Below, one piece after another: positions 17,927-26,910 of a DNA stretch of 64,000 nucleotides. The notes under the pieces are model-generated. The model had not been told where the DNA came from. It saw only the letters and a list, made by a program, of their open reading frames with translations, and did no database searches. Position numbers and translations under genes: made by a program. Numbering within the stretch: the first letter of the stretch is position 1; the number at the start of each line of letters is the position of its first letter. Source of the DNA: an uncultured Cellulomonadaceae bacterium (lineage in GTDB: Bacteria; Actinomycetota; Actinomycetes; Actinomycetales; Cellulomonadaceae); the NCBI GenBank assembly GCA_947495165.1, contig CANLXM010000001.1, forward strand, positions 992,001 to 1,056,000, read 5' to 3'.

Positions 17927-18526
17927 TCAGGTCGTCAGCGCGACGACCAGGAGCGTGAGCGAACCGACGAGCAGCGCGACCTCGCGGACGTTCACGATCC
18001 TCGTCACGTGCGCTGCCTGCCCCGGCCGCGGGGCAGGCAGCGCGCGGCGGCGCAGGTCCACGACGTCGGCGACGAGCCCGGCGTCGGACGCGTGCCGCAC
18101 CGGGCCCGGCACGCGGGTCGAGGTGAGCGCCTCGGGGATCGTCGGAGGCAGGCCGTCGGAGTGGCGACGGGCGCGCCGGCGGGCGAGCGCGCTGCGCGCC
18201 GGGGCACCCCAGGCGTCGACCCGTCCCTCGCGCGTCACGATCCGCAGGCCCCACCGGGTCTCGACGGACTCGATGGCCCCGTAGGGGACGGTGAGCGTGC
18301 GCAGCACGTTCCCGACGACGACGCGGTCTGCCTCGACGCGGACGAACGGCCACCACAGCACCGCCCACGCGTAGGCGGCGATCACCAGCGGCAGGGCGAC
18401 GAGCGTCAGGACGGAGCTGACGCCGTCGGCGGCGAGGGTGCCGACGAGCAGGGCGAGCGCGACGACCCACGCGAAGACGGCGGACGCCTGGCTGGAGGTC
18501 GGACGGAAGACGACGACGGGACCCAT
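17927..18526 (-). CDS. PH-domain membrane protein, Cfp6-like
   Basis: 199 residues from the ATG at 18526. A short FRPTSSQ start is followed by two adjacent hydrophobic segments (about residues 14-30 and 36-55). Then comes a bacterial PH-type region (VRVEADRVVVGNVLRTLTVP, then YGAIESVETRWGLRIVTREG), a polar Arg-rich linker and a C-terminal hydrophobic segment (REVALLVGSLTLLVVALTT). This matches small actinobacterial membrane proteins of the Cfp6/PH family, whose function is not known. A longer reading frame runs upstream, but its extra residues are low-complexity Arg/Pro and overlap the typA promoter region, so I chose the inner start. Confidence 0.72.
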   Translation of the reverse strand: MGPVVVFRPTSSQASAVFAWVVALALLVGTLAADGVSSVLTLVALPLVIAAYAWAVLWWPFVRVEADRVVVGNVLRTLTVPYGAIESVETRWGLRIVTREGRVDAWGAPARSALARRRARRHSDGLPPTIPEALTSTRVPGPVRHASDAGLVADVVDLRRRALPAPRPGQAAHVTRIVNVREVALLVGSLTLLVVALTT

Positions 18527-18642
18527 GCCCCCATCCTCGCGGACCGCGCCGACATGGTGTGCCGCGGGCTGCGTCGGTGAGCGCGGACGCGCCCGTCTTG
18601 TGGCGTCCGCCACGGTTCGCGGCACCCGAATTGATCCCGCGA

Positions 18643-18648
18643 TAGGAT
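18643..18648 (+). promoter_or_regulatory. Candidate -10 element for typA
   Basis: TAGGAT fits the actinobacterial TANNNT -10 consensus and lies about 65 nt before the typA start. No good -35 is visible 16-18 nt upstream. Confidence 0.35.
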
Positions 18649-18713
18649 GCAACCTTGCGCCGTGGAATGGCCCGCGCGCGGATCTTCATCCTCTCCCTGA
18701 AATGAGTACCTGT

Positions 18714-20624
18714 ATGTCTGTGCGCTCCGACCTGCGCAATGTGGCGATCGTCGCCCACGTCGACCACGGCAAGACGACCCTCGTCGACGCGATGCTGCAC
18801 CAGTCCGGAGCGTTCGGCGCACACGCGCACGTCGACGAGCGTGCGATGGACTCGGGTGACCTCGAGCGCGAGAAGGGCATCACGATCCTCGCGAAGAACA
18901 CCGCGGTGCACTACGCGGGCCCTGCGGCGATCGAGGCCGGCGAGACCGGCGGCATCACGATCAACGTCATCGACACCCCGGGCCACGCCGACTTCGGTGG
19001 CGAAGTCGAGCGCGGCCTGTCGATGGTCGACGGCGTCGTCCTGCTTGTCGACGCGTCCGAGGGCCCGCTGCCCCAGACGCGCTTCGTGCTCCGCAAGGCA
19101 CTCGTGGCCAAGCTCCCCGTGATCCTCGTGGTCAACAAGGTGGACCGTCCGGACTCGCGGATCTCCGAGGTCGTCGCCGAGGCGACCGACCTGCTGCTGG
19201 GCCTCGCCTCCGACCTGCACGAGGAGGTCCCGGACCTCGACCTCGACGCGATCCTCGACGTGCCCGTCGTCTACGCCGCGGCCAAGGCCGGTCGCGCCTC
19301 GGTGACCCAGCCTGCCGACGGTGCGCTCCCCGACTCCGAGGACCTCGAGCCGCTGTTCAAGATGATCCTCGACAAGATCCCGGCACCGACGTACGACGAG
19401 GACCACCCGCTCCAGGCGCACGTGACGAACCTCGACGCCTCGCCGTTCCTCGGTCGTCTCGCCCTGCTGCGCGTCTTCAACGGCACGATCCGCAAGGGCC
19501 AGACGGTCGCGTGGATCCGCGCGAACGGCACCACGCAGAACGTCAAGATCACCGAGCTCCTCGAGACCAAGGCGCTCGACCGCGTGCCGACCGACTCCGC
19601 CGGCCCCGGTGACATCGTCGCCGTCGCGGGCATCGCGGACATCACGATCGGCGAGACGCTCACCGACCCGGACGACCCCCGGCCGCTGCCGCTGATCACG
19701 GTCGACGACCCCGCCATCTCGATGACGATCGGTATCAACACCTCCCCGCTCGCGGGCAAGGGCGGCAAGGGCCACAAGGTCACCGCGCGCCAGGTCAAGG
19801 ACCGCCTCGACAAGGAGCTCATCGGCAACGTCTCGCTCCGCGTCCTGCCGACCGAGCGTCCGGACGCGTGGGAGGTCCAGGGCCGTGGGGAGCTCGCGCT
19901 CGCCATCCTGGTCGAGCAGATGCGCCGCGAGGGCTTCGAGCTCACCGTCGGCAAGCCGCAGGTCGTCACCAAGAAGATCGACGGCAAGACGTGCGAGCCG
20001 ATGGAGCGCCAGACCATCGACGTCCCCGAGGAGTACCTCGGCGCCGTCACGCAGCTGCTCGCGCAGCGCAAGGGCCGCATGGAGACGATGTCCAACCACG
20101 GCACCGGCTGGGTGCGCATGGAGTTCGTCGTCCCCGCCCGCGGGCTCATCGGCTTCCGCACGCGCTTCCTCACGGACACGCGCGGCACGGGCATCTCAAG
20201 CTCGATCGCCGAGGGCTACGAGCCGTGGGCTGGCCCGATCGAGACCCGTGTCAACGGCTCGCTCGTCGCCGACCGCGCCGGCGTCGTCACGCCGTTCGCC
20301 ATGATCAACCTGCAGGAGCGGGGCTCGTTCTTCGTCGACCCCACCCAGGAGGTCTACGAGGGCATGATCGTGGGCGAGAACTCGCGCAACGAGGACATGG
20401 ACGTCAACATCACCAAGGAGAAGAAGCTCACGAACATGCGCGCTGCGAGCAGCGACACGTTCGAGAACCTCACCCCGCCGAAGCACCTGACCCTCGAGGA
20501 GAGCCTCGAGTTCGCCCGCGAGGACGAGTGCGTCGAGGTGACCCCCGAGGTCGTGCGGATCCGCAAGGTCATCCTTGACCAGACCGAGCGGGCTCGCGCC
20601 TTCTCGCGGGCCAAGAAGGCCTGA
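18714..20624 (+). CDS. typA: Translational GTPase TypA/BipA
   Basis: 636-residue ribosome-associated GTPase of the elongation-factor class, involved in ribosome assembly and stress or cold adaptation. G1 is AHVDHGKT near residues 14-21, the switch region has REKGITI, G3 is DTPGHADF and G4 is NKVD. The C-terminal part holds the BipA-specific stretches GRGELALAILVEQMRREGFEL and LIGFRTRFLTDTRGTG. Two in-frame ATGs (18702 and 18714) are possible; I chose 18714 because it gives the family-like MSVRSDLRNVAIVAHVDHGK start, although neither has a strong Shine-Dalgarno. It is followed after 9 nt by mshB. Confidence 0.95.
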   Translation: MSVRSDLRNVAIVAHVDHGKTTLVDAMLHQSGAFGAHAHVDERAMDSGDLEREKGITILAKNTAVHYAGPAAIEAGETGGITINVIDTPGHADFGGEVERGLSMVDGVVLLVDASEGPLPQTRFVLRKALVAKLPVILVVNKVDRPDSRISEVVAEATDLLLGLASDLHEEVPDLDLDAILDVPVVYAAAKAGRASVTQPADGALPDSEDLEPLFKMILDKIPAPTYDEDHPLQAHVTNLDASPFLGRLALLRVFNGTIRKGQTVAWIRANGTTQNVKITELLETKALDRVPTDSAGPGDIVAVAGIADITIGETLTDPDDPRPLPLITVDDPAISMTIGINTSPLAGKGGKGHKVTARQVKDRLDKELIGNVSLRVLPTERPDAWEVQGRGELALAILVEQMRREGFELTVGKPQVVTKKIDGKTCEPMERQTIDVPEEYLGAVTQLLAQRKGRMETMSNHGTGWVRMEFVVPARGLIGFRTRFLTDTRGTGISSSIAEGYEPWAGPIETRVNGSLVADRAGVVTPFAMINLQERGSFFVDPTQEVYEGMIVGENSRNEDMDVNITKEKKLTNMRAASSDTFENLTPPKHLTLEESLEFAREDECVEVTPEVVRIRKVILDQTERARAFSRAKKA

Positions 20625-20633
20625 CGACCGCTG

Positions 20634-21563
20634 GTGACCTCGCCGACCGCGCTGCCCGGCCTCCTCGCCGTGCACGCCCACCCCGATGACGAGACGCTCT
20701 CCTCCGGAGCGCTGCTCGCCACGTGGGCGCGCGCGGGCGGCGAGGTCACCGTGGTGACGTGCACCCGCGGCGAGCGGGGCGAGGTCATCGGGCCGGACCC
20801 CGATGCGCTCGAGGGCGACGGCTCGCGGCTCGCGACGCACCGCGAGGCCGAGCTCGCGCGGGCGCTCGGCTCGCTCGGTGTGCGGGACCACGTGTTCCTC
20901 GACCGGGTGCCCGCCGTGGACGACGACGGCACGCCAGCACCGTACGAGGACTCCGGCATGGCCTGGGTCGCGGGCTCGACCGGCACGGCCCGGCTCGGCG
21001 CCGACGTGCCCGCGGGCGCGTTCGTGCGGGTCCCGACCGACGAGGCCGCGGCGCGGCTCGCGACGGTGCTCCGCGACCGCCGCCCCGGTGTCGTGGTCAC
21101 CTACGAGGCGGGCGGAGGCTACGGCCACCCCGACCACGTGCGCGCGCACGAGGTCACCGTGCGGGCCATCGAGCTCGCGGGCCTCGACGTCGCGCTGTGG
21201 CACCCCAGCGCGACGTCCGACGACGTGACCGCGGCGACCGCCGCGCTCGAGGCCGACTGGGCCCGTGCCGCCGGCCTGCCGATCGCGCCGGTCACGCCGG
21301 CGCCCTCCTACGTGAGCGACGACCGCCCCGTCGTCGTCCGGGTACCGGTCGCGCCGGTCGCCGATGCCGTGCTCGGTGCGCTGCGCGCCCACCGCACCCA
21401 GGTGCAGGCGGTGACGCGTGCGCCCGACGGGGCGGGCGTCGTCGGCTGCTACGCCCTGTCGAACGACCTGCTGGCCCCGCTGCGCGCGCACGAGACCTAC
21501 ACGGCATCCGACCAGCGTGCCGTCGTCGTGCCCCCCGAGGTCCAGGTAGCGTGGCCGCGATGA
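20634..21563 (+). CDS. mshB: PIG-L family deacetylase, MshB-like
   Basis: 309 residues, the usual length of MshB, which removes acetyl from GlcNAc-inositol in mycothiol biosynthesis in the cytoplasm. The zinc site is visible as AHPDDE (residues 15-20) and HPDH in GGGYGHPDHVRAH. VTCTRGERGEVIG after the first motif is typical of MshB and of the related Mca. Mca hydrolyses mycothiol conjugates and cannot be fully excluded, but the length and the position next to typA and a small membrane protein fit MshB. It starts at GTG 20634 just after typA and overlaps the next gene by ATGA. Confidence 0.82.
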   Translation: MTSPTALPGLLAVHAHPDDETLSSGALLATWARAGGEVTVVTCTRGERGEVIGPDPDALEGDGSRLATHREAELARALGSLGVRDHVFLDRVPAVDDDGTPAPYEDSGMAWVAGSTGTARLGADVPAGAFVRVPTDEAAARLATVLRDRRPGVVVTYEAGGGYGHPDHVRAHEVTVRAIELAGLDVALWHPSATSDDVTAATAALEADWARAAGLPIAPVTPAPSYVSDDRPVVVRVPVAPVADAVLGALRAHRTQVQAVTRAPDGAGVVGCYALSNDLLAPLRAHETYTASDQRAVVVPPEVQVAWPR

Positions 21564-22000
21564 GATCGCCGTCCCTGCTGCGCGTGCTCGCCGCCGTCCC
21601 CGTCGGCCTCGCCGTCGGGCTCGTCGGGACCTTCATGCACCGGTCCGTCGAGCCGTTCGGCCTCGCGCTCGGGCTCGCGACAGTCGTGGCGGCCGGCGTG
21701 TTCTCCCGCGCGAACGCCGGGCTCTGGGGCGCGGTCGCGTACACCGTCACGTGGGCGATCGTGGTCCAGGTCCTCTCGCTCGAAGGGCCCGGCGGTGACG
21801 TGATCGTCCCGGCCGCCACGGTCGGCTACGTGTGGACCTACGGCGGCCTCGTCGCCGCGCTGGCCCCCCTGATGCTCCCCGCACGCTGGTTCGCCGACGA
21901 CGACCCGACCGTGCCGCACGCCCCCGACCGCCCCGCGGCGGACCCTCTCGATCCGCGCCCGGGCGCGGGCACGACCGACCAGCACGAGATGAGGCGCTGA
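21560..22000 (+). CDS. Small membrane protein downstream of mshB
   Basis: 146 residues from an ATG overlapping the mshB stop (ATGA). Four hydrophobic segments are visible: about 8-25 (LAAVPVGLAVGLVGTFM), 35-50, 56-72 and 85-105 (VPAATVGYVWTYGGLVAALAPLML). A polar Asp/Pro-rich tail of about 40 residues follows. I do not recognise a catalytic motif. Similar small membrane proteins sit next to mshB in other actinobacteria, so a link to that operon is likely, but no function can be named. It overlaps the VanW-domain gene by TGATG. Confidence 0.75.
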   Translation: MRSPSLLRVLAAVPVGLAVGLVGTFMHRSVEPFGLALGLATVVAAGVFSRANAGLWGAVAYTVTWAIVVQVLSLEGPGGDVIVPAATVGYVWTYGGLVAALAPLMLPARWFADDDPTVPHAPDRPAADPLDPRPGAGTTDQHEMRR

Positions 22001-23784
22001 TGTCCGCGCGCGACGAGTCCCAGCACGACACCCAACACGACACCCCCGACCTGCTCGGGCAGTTCGACGCGGCTCCCCAGCCGAGCCGCGTGCCCCGCGT
22101 GCTCATGTGGGCAGCCGTGACGGTCGTGGTCCTGGGCGGCGCTTACGTCGGCGGGCAGTGGGCGGTGGCCGACAAGGTGGCCGCGAGCACGAGCGTGGCC
22201 GGCATCGACATCGGGGGCATGTCGCGGACGGAGGCGGCCGCGACGCTCGAGGCCGGGCTGCCCGCCGTCATGGCCCGTCCCATCGAGGTCGAGGCGGGCG
22301 AGAAGAGCGGCACGGTCGACCCTGTGGCCGCAGGCCTCGCCGTCGACGTGACCGCGACCGTCGACGAGCTCACGGGATTCGACCTGGCGCCGATGCACCT
22401 CTGGGACGCCGCGTTCGGAGGCGGCGAGGCGGAGCCCGTCGTCACGGTGGACGAGGAGGCGCTCGCGGCCGAGGTCGCCCTGCTCGCCGAGACCCTCGCC
22501 GTCCCCGCGGTCGACGGCACCGTCGTGTTCGCCGACGGCGAGGCCCACGCGACCCCCGCGGCCAACGGCTACACGGTCGACACCGAGGAGGCCGAGCGCC
22601 GCATCGCCGAGGGTTGGCTCGTCGTGCCGGAGCCCATCGACCTGCCCGTGGGTGCGACACGCCCCGCGGTGACGCAGGAGATGACCGACGCGGCGCTCGC
22701 CCAGGCGGAGGCCCTGGTGTCCGCCCCCATCTCGGTCGAGGTCGAGGGTCAGGTCGCGCAGCTACCGACCGAGGTCATCGCCGACGCCGCGTCGTTCACG
22801 CCGGTCGACGGCCAGCTGCAGCTCGCGCTCGCGCCCGACGTGATGGCCGAGGCCGTCCGCGACCGGACGAAGGACCTCGAGACCGAGGCCAGCAACGCAC
22901 GGTTCGTGTTCCGGGACGGCAAGCCCGTGATCCGCGGCGGCGAGCCGGGCAAGACCATCGACGGCGACGCGATCGCGGCCGCCGTCGTCGAGGTGGGCGT
23001 GACGCCGGGCGCCCAGCGGACCGCGACCGTGGCTCTGGCCGAGGCTCCCGCAGAGAGCAGCCGCGAGGCGCTCGAGGCGCTCGGCGTCGAGGAGGTCGTC
23101 GCCGAGTTCAAGACTCCGCTCGGGGCGAGCAACGCCGCCCGCATCCACAACCTCGAGCTCGGCACGTCCAAGGTGAACGGCCAGCTCGTGCTCCCGGGCG
23201 AGACGTGGTCGCTCATCGACGCCCTGTCGCCGATCACCGCCGAGAACGGCTACCTCGGCGCGGGCATCGTCTCCAACGGGTCGCTCACGGAAGGCGTCGG
23301 GGGAGGGCTGTCGCAGCTGGCCACCACGACGTACAACGTGGGGTTCCTGCTCGGCTTCGAGGACGTGGAGCACCGGCAGCACAGCTACTACTTCAGCCGG
23401 TACCCGGAGGGGCGCGAGGCCACGATCTTCGTCGGGTCGATCGACATGCGCTTCAAGAACGACACCCCCTACGGCATGCTCCTGCAGTCGTACGTCCGCA
23501 ACGGCGAGGTCGTCGTGCGGGCGTGGAGCACCGAGCACTACACGGTCGAGTCGTCGACCACGCGACGGGCGAACGTGCGCCCGCCGACCACCGTCTACGA
23601 CACGAGCGCCGGCTGCATCGCCCAGCCCGCGGGCAACCCCGGGTTCTCGGTGGTCGTCACGCGCCGGGTGCTGCTGGACGGCAAGGTCGTCAAGGAGGAG
23701 CAGGACCCCTGGACGTACCAGCCGCAGAACGCCGTCGTCTGCAAGGCCGCCCCGAAGAAGGACGACAAGAAGAAGGACGACTGA
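22000..23784 (+). CDS. VanW-domain, peptidoglycan-binding-like cell envelope protein
   Basis: 594 residues. A charged N-terminus precedes one membrane segment at about 34-54 (RVLMWAAVTVVVLGGAYVGG); the rest is outside the cell. Two repeats resembling the putative peptidoglycan-binding region of YoaR-type proteins follow (around GIDIGGMSRTEAAATLEAGL). Residues about 370-510 form the VanW domain, with NAARIHNLELGTSKVNG, GETWSLIDAL, VSNGSLTEGVGGGLSQLATT and NDTPYGMLLQS. A Lys/Asp-rich tail ends the protein. VanW proteins accompany cell-wall processes, but their biochemical role is unknown. The start at 22000 overlaps the upstream stop. Confidence 0.88.
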   Translation: MSARDESQHDTQHDTPDLLGQFDAAPQPSRVPRVLMWAAVTVVVLGGAYVGGQWAVADKVAASTSVAGIDIGGMSRTEAAATLEAGLPAVMARPIEVEAGEKSGTVDPVAAGLAVDVTATVDELTGFDLAPMHLWDAAFGGGEAEPVVTVDEEALAAEVALLAETLAVPAVDGTVVFADGEAHATPAANGYTVDTEEAERRIAEGWLVVPEPIDLPVGATRPAVTQEMTDAALAQAEALVSAPISVEVEGQVAQLPTEVIADAASFTPVDGQLQLALAPDVMAEAVRDRTKDLETEASNARFVFRDGKPVIRGGEPGKTIDGDAIAAAVVEVGVTPGAQRTATVALAEAPAESSREALEALGVEEVVAEFKTPLGASNAARIHNLELGTSKVNGQLVLPGETWSLIDALSPITAENGYLGAGIVSNGSLTEGVGGGLSQLATTTYNVGFLLGFEDVEHRQHSYYFSRYPEGREATIFVGSIDMRFKNDTPYGMLLQSYVRNGEVVVRAWSTEHYTVESSTTRRANVRPPTTVYDTSAGCIAQPAGNPGFSVVVTRRVLLDGKVVKEEQDPWTYQPQNAVVCKAAPKKDDKKKDD

Positions 23785-23806
23785 CCGAGGCGCGACGGCT
23801 CGCGGC

Positions 23807-23812
23807 TAGACT
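23807..23812 (+). promoter_or_regulatory. Candidate -10 element for the ACT-like/pheA/tyrA operon
   Basis: TAGACT fits TANNNT and lies 33 nt before the start at 23845 in a 60-nt gap. The same hexamer precedes the DUF3117 gene. No convincing -35 is visible. Confidence 0.4.
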
Positions 23813-23844
23813 CGCGCCAGCCCCAACCCTTCACGGAGGTCGAG

Positions 23845-24705
23845 ATGCTCGGCAGGACCGAACGCGAGTCGGCGACCCACGCACGTCTGGCCGCTGAGCT
23901 GGGCGGCTGGGACCGCGCCGAGAACCGGGACGAGGTCAGCGACCTCCTCGACCTCGGGGCGATGACGGCGACGCTCGCGACGGTCTCCCGGATCGGTGAC
24001 CTGTCCGCGGTCGTGCACCTGGGACACCCGGCGCAGCCGGACCCGGACCTCGAGCGCAACCTCCTGGCAGGTGCGACGTCCCTCTGCCTGACGTCCGCCG
24101 TCGCGGTGCCCCCGCGGTGGACCTGGGTGGGGCGCGCGCCGCAGGTCGACGGGCGCGTCGTCGTCGACGAGGCCGGGATGCGTGACTGCCGGCACGCCCT
24201 GCGCGCGATGGGTGCGAGCCCGCACCTCGTGCCCGCACGGACGCCGCTCGCCGACAGGCTCGCCATCGCGGGCGAGCACGGGTCGATCGTGCTCGAGCAG
24301 GACCTCGTCCCCGCCGGCTACCACGAGCTGCCGGGCTCGACCCGGCTGCGCGAGCGCGCGCCGCTGTGGTACGGCCGGGTGCAGGCGACGGCGAGCACCC
24401 CGGCGTTCGACGCAGCGCAGGTGTGGCTGGCCTTCGGCCCGCGCGACGAGTTTCGCGGGTCGCTGCAGGAGTCGCTCGGCGTGATCGCCGCCGCCGGCAT
24501 CGATCTGCAGCACCTGCGGTCCCAGCAGGCCGACGGCGGCCCGCACGTGTTCTTCGCCGCGTTCCGGTGCGCGTCGCCCGTCCTGGACACCCTGCTGCGC
24601 GACTTCGACGACCGCGGCGTCGCCCGGCGCGTCCTCGCGGTCCTGCCCGACGACGACGCAGGGCTCGGGCCGACGGCCGTCACCCCGCAGTGGTCGAGGC
24701 CGTGA
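23845..24705 (+). CDS. Unrecognised protein with ACT-like C-terminus, upstream of pheA
   Basis: 286 residues; the ATG has CACGGAGG about 6 nt ahead. I do not recognise the first 190 residues, which include GDLSAVVHLGHPAQPDPDLE and a run with four hydrophobic patches. Residues about 201-245 (DEFRGSLQESLGVIAAAGID, then LQHLRSQQADGGPHVFFAAF) look like the ACT domain of prephenate dehydratase, where a turn after Gly-Ser-Leu binds the amino acid. The stop overlaps the GTG of pheA (GTGA), so the two are translated together. A role as regulator or structural partner of the aromatic branch is plausible but inferred. No active-site residues of chorismate mutase or dehydratase are evident. Confidence 0.7.
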   Translation: MLGRTERESATHARLAAELGGWDRAENRDEVSDLLDLGAMTATLATVSRIGDLSAVVHLGHPAQPDPDLERNLLAGATSLCLTSAVAVPPRWTWVGRAPQVDGRVVVDEAGMRDCRHALRAMGASPHLVPARTPLADRLAIAGEHGSIVLEQDLVPAGYHELPGSTRLRERAPLWYGRVQATASTPAFDAAQVWLAFGPRDEFRGSLQESLGVIAAAGIDLQHLRSQQADGGPHVFFAAFRCASPVLDTLLRDFDDRGVARRVLAVLPDDDAGLGPTAVTPQWSRP

Positions 24706-25631
24706 CCTCGCTCGCCTACCTCGGCCCGGAGGGGACGTTCACGCATGCGGCCGCCCTGACGTGGGCCGACGGTGAGCGGGCCGTCCCGCTGGGGACGGTC
24801 GAGGAGGTCTACCGTGCGGTCGGGGCGGGCGAGGTCGACCGTGGCGTCGTGGCCATCGAGAGCTCCGTCGAGGGATACGTGGTGCCCTCGCTCGACGCGC
24901 TCGTCGCCGCCGACGACGTCGTGGCGGTCGACGAGGTCGCCCTGCCGATCGCGTTCGACGCGTTCACGCTGCCCGCCGACGCGGCGCGGCAGGACGTCCC
25001 GCTCGCGGAGGTGTCCGCACACCCGCACGGGCTCGCCCAGTGCCGGGCTTTCGTGACGGCGAGCGGCCTGCGGCCCGTGCCGGCGACCTCCAACGCCGCG
25101 GCGTGCCGCGACCTCGCGCCCGGGCGCGTGGCCCTCGGGCCGCGGTTGTGCGGGCAGCTGTACGGGTTGGCGACGCTCGCGACGGACGTCCAGGACTTCG
25201 CGGGGGCGCGGACTCGCTTCCTGCTGGTGGGACGCCGCAGCGTGGCGCCCACGCTGCCGGCGACGTCGGACGTGCGGCGCTGGCGGTCGATGGTCGCGAT
25301 CACGCCCGCGGTGATCGGGCCCGGGGTCCTCGCCCGCATCACGGCTGCCTTCGGTGAGCGCGGCGTGAACATGTCGAGCCTCATCACCCGCCCCCTCAAG
25401 GCGCAGGAGGGGACATACGTGTTCGTCGTGACGTTCGACGGTGCCCCGTGGGAGCCCGAGGTGCGCGGCCTGCTCACCCAGCTCCTCGCCGCCGGGGACT
25501 GGCTCAAGACCCTCGGTGTCGTGCCCGTCACCGACCTGGCAGATCCCGAGCTGGACCTTGCGGGCGTGCCCGTGGGCAGCGTCCGGACGGGCGGGTCGGA
25601 CGACGCGCTCGCGGCAGGGCTGCTCTGGTGA
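24702..25631 (+). CDS. pheA: Prephenate dehydratase
   Basis: 309 residues, normal length for a stand-alone monofunctional dehydratase that converts prephenate to phenylpyruvate in phenylalanine synthesis. AYLGPEGTFTHAAA at the start, the mid-protein FVTASGLRPVPATSNAAACRD, and GARTRFLLVGRR with the catalytic Thr-Arg-Phe are all present. A C-terminal ACT domain at about 198-275 (PGVLARITAAFGERGVNMSS, then SLITRP) should give phenylalanine feedback control. I use the GTG at 24702, which overlaps the upstream stop; an in-frame GTG 12 nt earlier is also possible. The stop overlaps tyrA by GTGA. Confidence 0.94.
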   Translation: MTSLAYLGPEGTFTHAAALTWADGERAVPLGTVEEVYRAVGAGEVDRGVVAIESSVEGYVVPSLDALVAADDVVAVDEVALPIAFDAFTLPADAARQDVPLAEVSAHPHGLAQCRAFVTASGLRPVPATSNAAACRDLAPGRVALGPRLCGQLYGLATLATDVQDFAGARTRFLLVGRRSVAPTLPATSDVRRWRSMVAITPAVIGPGVLARITAAFGERGVNMSSLITRPLKAQEGTYVFVVTFDGAPWEPEVRGLLTQLLAAGDWLKTLGVVPVTDLADPELDLAGVPVGSVRTGGSDDALAAGLLW

Positions 25632-26605
25632 GCGCGCCGCGCAGCCTCGGCGTCGTCGGCCTCGGCCTGATCGGCGGGTCCATCGCGCGGCGCGCGGTCG
25701 CCCAGGGCGTGCGCGTGCACGCGTGGAACCCGTCGTCGGACGTGCTCGACGCCGCCGCCGCGCACGGGATCGAGCCGGCGGGCAGCCTCGCCGAGCTGTG
25801 CGCGCGCGGCCCCGACGTCCTCGTGCTCGCGACCCCGCTGCGCGCGATGGCGCAGGTGGTCGCCGAGGTCGGCCCGCGGCTGCTGCCGAGCACGGTGCTC
25901 ACGGACGTCGGGAGCGTCAAGGGCCCGATCAGCGCGCTGGTCACGGCCGCCGGGGTCGCCGGCCAGTTCGTGGGCGCGCACCCGATGGCCGGGACGGAGC
26001 GCAGCGGCTACGGCGCGGCCGACCCGGGCCTGCTCGAGGCCGCTCGGTGGGCGCTGGCGATCGAGGCGACGACGGCGCCTGAGCACCTCGTCCGGGTCGT
26101 CGCGCTCGTGACCGACGTGCTCGGGGGCGTCGTGCTGCCGGTCGACCCCGAGGTGCACGACGAGGCGGTGGCGCTCGTCAGTCACCTGCCGCACGTGGTC
26201 GCGACCGAGCTGCTCAACCTCGTCGGGCGGTCGCGCGTGCGGAGCCTCGCGCTCAACCTCGCCGCCGGGAGCTTCCGCGACGGCACGCGCGTCGCGGGCA
26301 CCAACCCGCGGCGCACCGAGGCGATGGTCGCGGAGAACCCGTGGCTCGTCCCCGCGCTGCGGCTGGCTGTCCGGGACCTCGAGCGGCTCGCGGACGAGCT
26401 CGAGGAGACCGGGGCGGCCCCGGCGTTCTTCGACCAGGCGACCGCGGTCGCGGACCCCGTCTCCCGCCGGACCACGCCCGACGCGGAGCCGGGCTCCGTC
26501 CCGCTCGCGGGCGCGTGGCGCGAGGCGCTCGTCGCGGCCGGTCTGCGCGGCGCGCTCGTGACCGGCGTGTCCGCCGACGGCGCCGCGCTGCTCACCGCGG
26601 GCTGA
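25628..26605 (+). CDS. tyrA: Prephenate dehydrogenase
   Basis: 325 residues. The NAD(P)-binding motif GLGLIGGS lies at 11-18, followed by VLATPLRAM, TDVGSVKGPI and GAHPMAGTERSGYGAAD, the last being the conserved substrate-site region of TyrA. It oxidatively decarboxylates prephenate (or arogenate) on the way to tyrosine. There is no C-terminal ACT domain. It is translationally coupled to pheA by a GTGA overlap, so both branches of aromatic amino-acid synthesis are made together. Its 3' end overlaps the convergent small gene at 26592 by 14 nt. Confidence 0.94.
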   Translation: MSAPRSLGVVGLGLIGGSIARRAVAQGVRVHAWNPSSDVLDAAAAHGIEPAGSLAELCARGPDVLVLATPLRAMAQVVAEVGPRLLPSTVLTDVGSVKGPISALVTAAGVAGQFVGAHPMAGTERSGYGAADPGLLEAARWALAIEATTAPEHLVRVVALVTDVLGGVVLPVDPEVHDEAVALVSHLPHVVATELLNLVGRSRVRSLALNLAAGSFRDGTRVAGTNPRRTEAMVAENPWLVPALRLAVRDLERLADELEETGAAPAFFDQATAVADPVSRRTTPDAEPGSVPLAGAWREALVAAGLRGALVTGVSADGAALLTAG

Positions 26606-26882
26606 GGTCCGCCGCGTCGTCGTCCGCGGTGTCGTCGTCCATGCCCGCCGGAGCCGCACGCGCACGCCGCACAGGGGCGGGCGGCACGACCTTGCCGGTC
26701 GCGATCACGTCCGCAGGCACGGCGACGTCTTCGCCGTGGCGGGTGCGCAGCACGAGGCCCGCGTCGTCGCGGCGGACGACCTCACCGATCACGTCGGAGT
26801 AGCGGAAGTCGTCGTCGGCGATCCGGCGCCGCACCATCACGCGCGTGCCCACGGACCAGGTGCGCCAGGCGGAGAAGGGCAT
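26592..26882 (-). CDS. Small SH3-like protein
   Basis: 96 residues from the ATG at 26882. The core (WSVGTRVMVRRRIADDDFRY, then SDVIGEVVRRDDAGLVLRTR and VAVPADVIATGKVVPPAPVRR) resembles the N-terminal SH3-like module that precedes the acetyltransferase domain in Rv0428c-type proteins, but here it stands alone. The C-terminus is Asp-rich (DDDTADDDAADLS). Function unknown. It overlaps the tyrA 3' end by 14 nt. The ATG gives a family-like start; 20 in-frame residues further upstream do not look conserved. Confidence 0.65.
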   Translation of the reverse strand: MPFSAWRTWSVGTRVMVRRRIADDDFRYSDVIGEVVRRDDAGLVLRTRHGEDVAVPADVIATGKVVPPAPVRRARAAPAGMDDDTADDDAADLSPR

Positions 26883-26910
26883 GGGGAGAGTCTTCCACGC
26901 GCCGGCGCGG

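Noticed and set aside
17685..20099. 804-codon minus-strand open frame spanning the PH-domain gene and typA
   Set aside because: Antisense of typA in most of its length; the PH-domain protein is read in a different frame with hydrophobic segments and a family-like start.
24690..24692. Alternative GTG start for pheA
   Set aside because: Possible, but the GTG at 24702 overlaps the upstream stop in the GTGA manner seen throughout the window and gives the family-like start.
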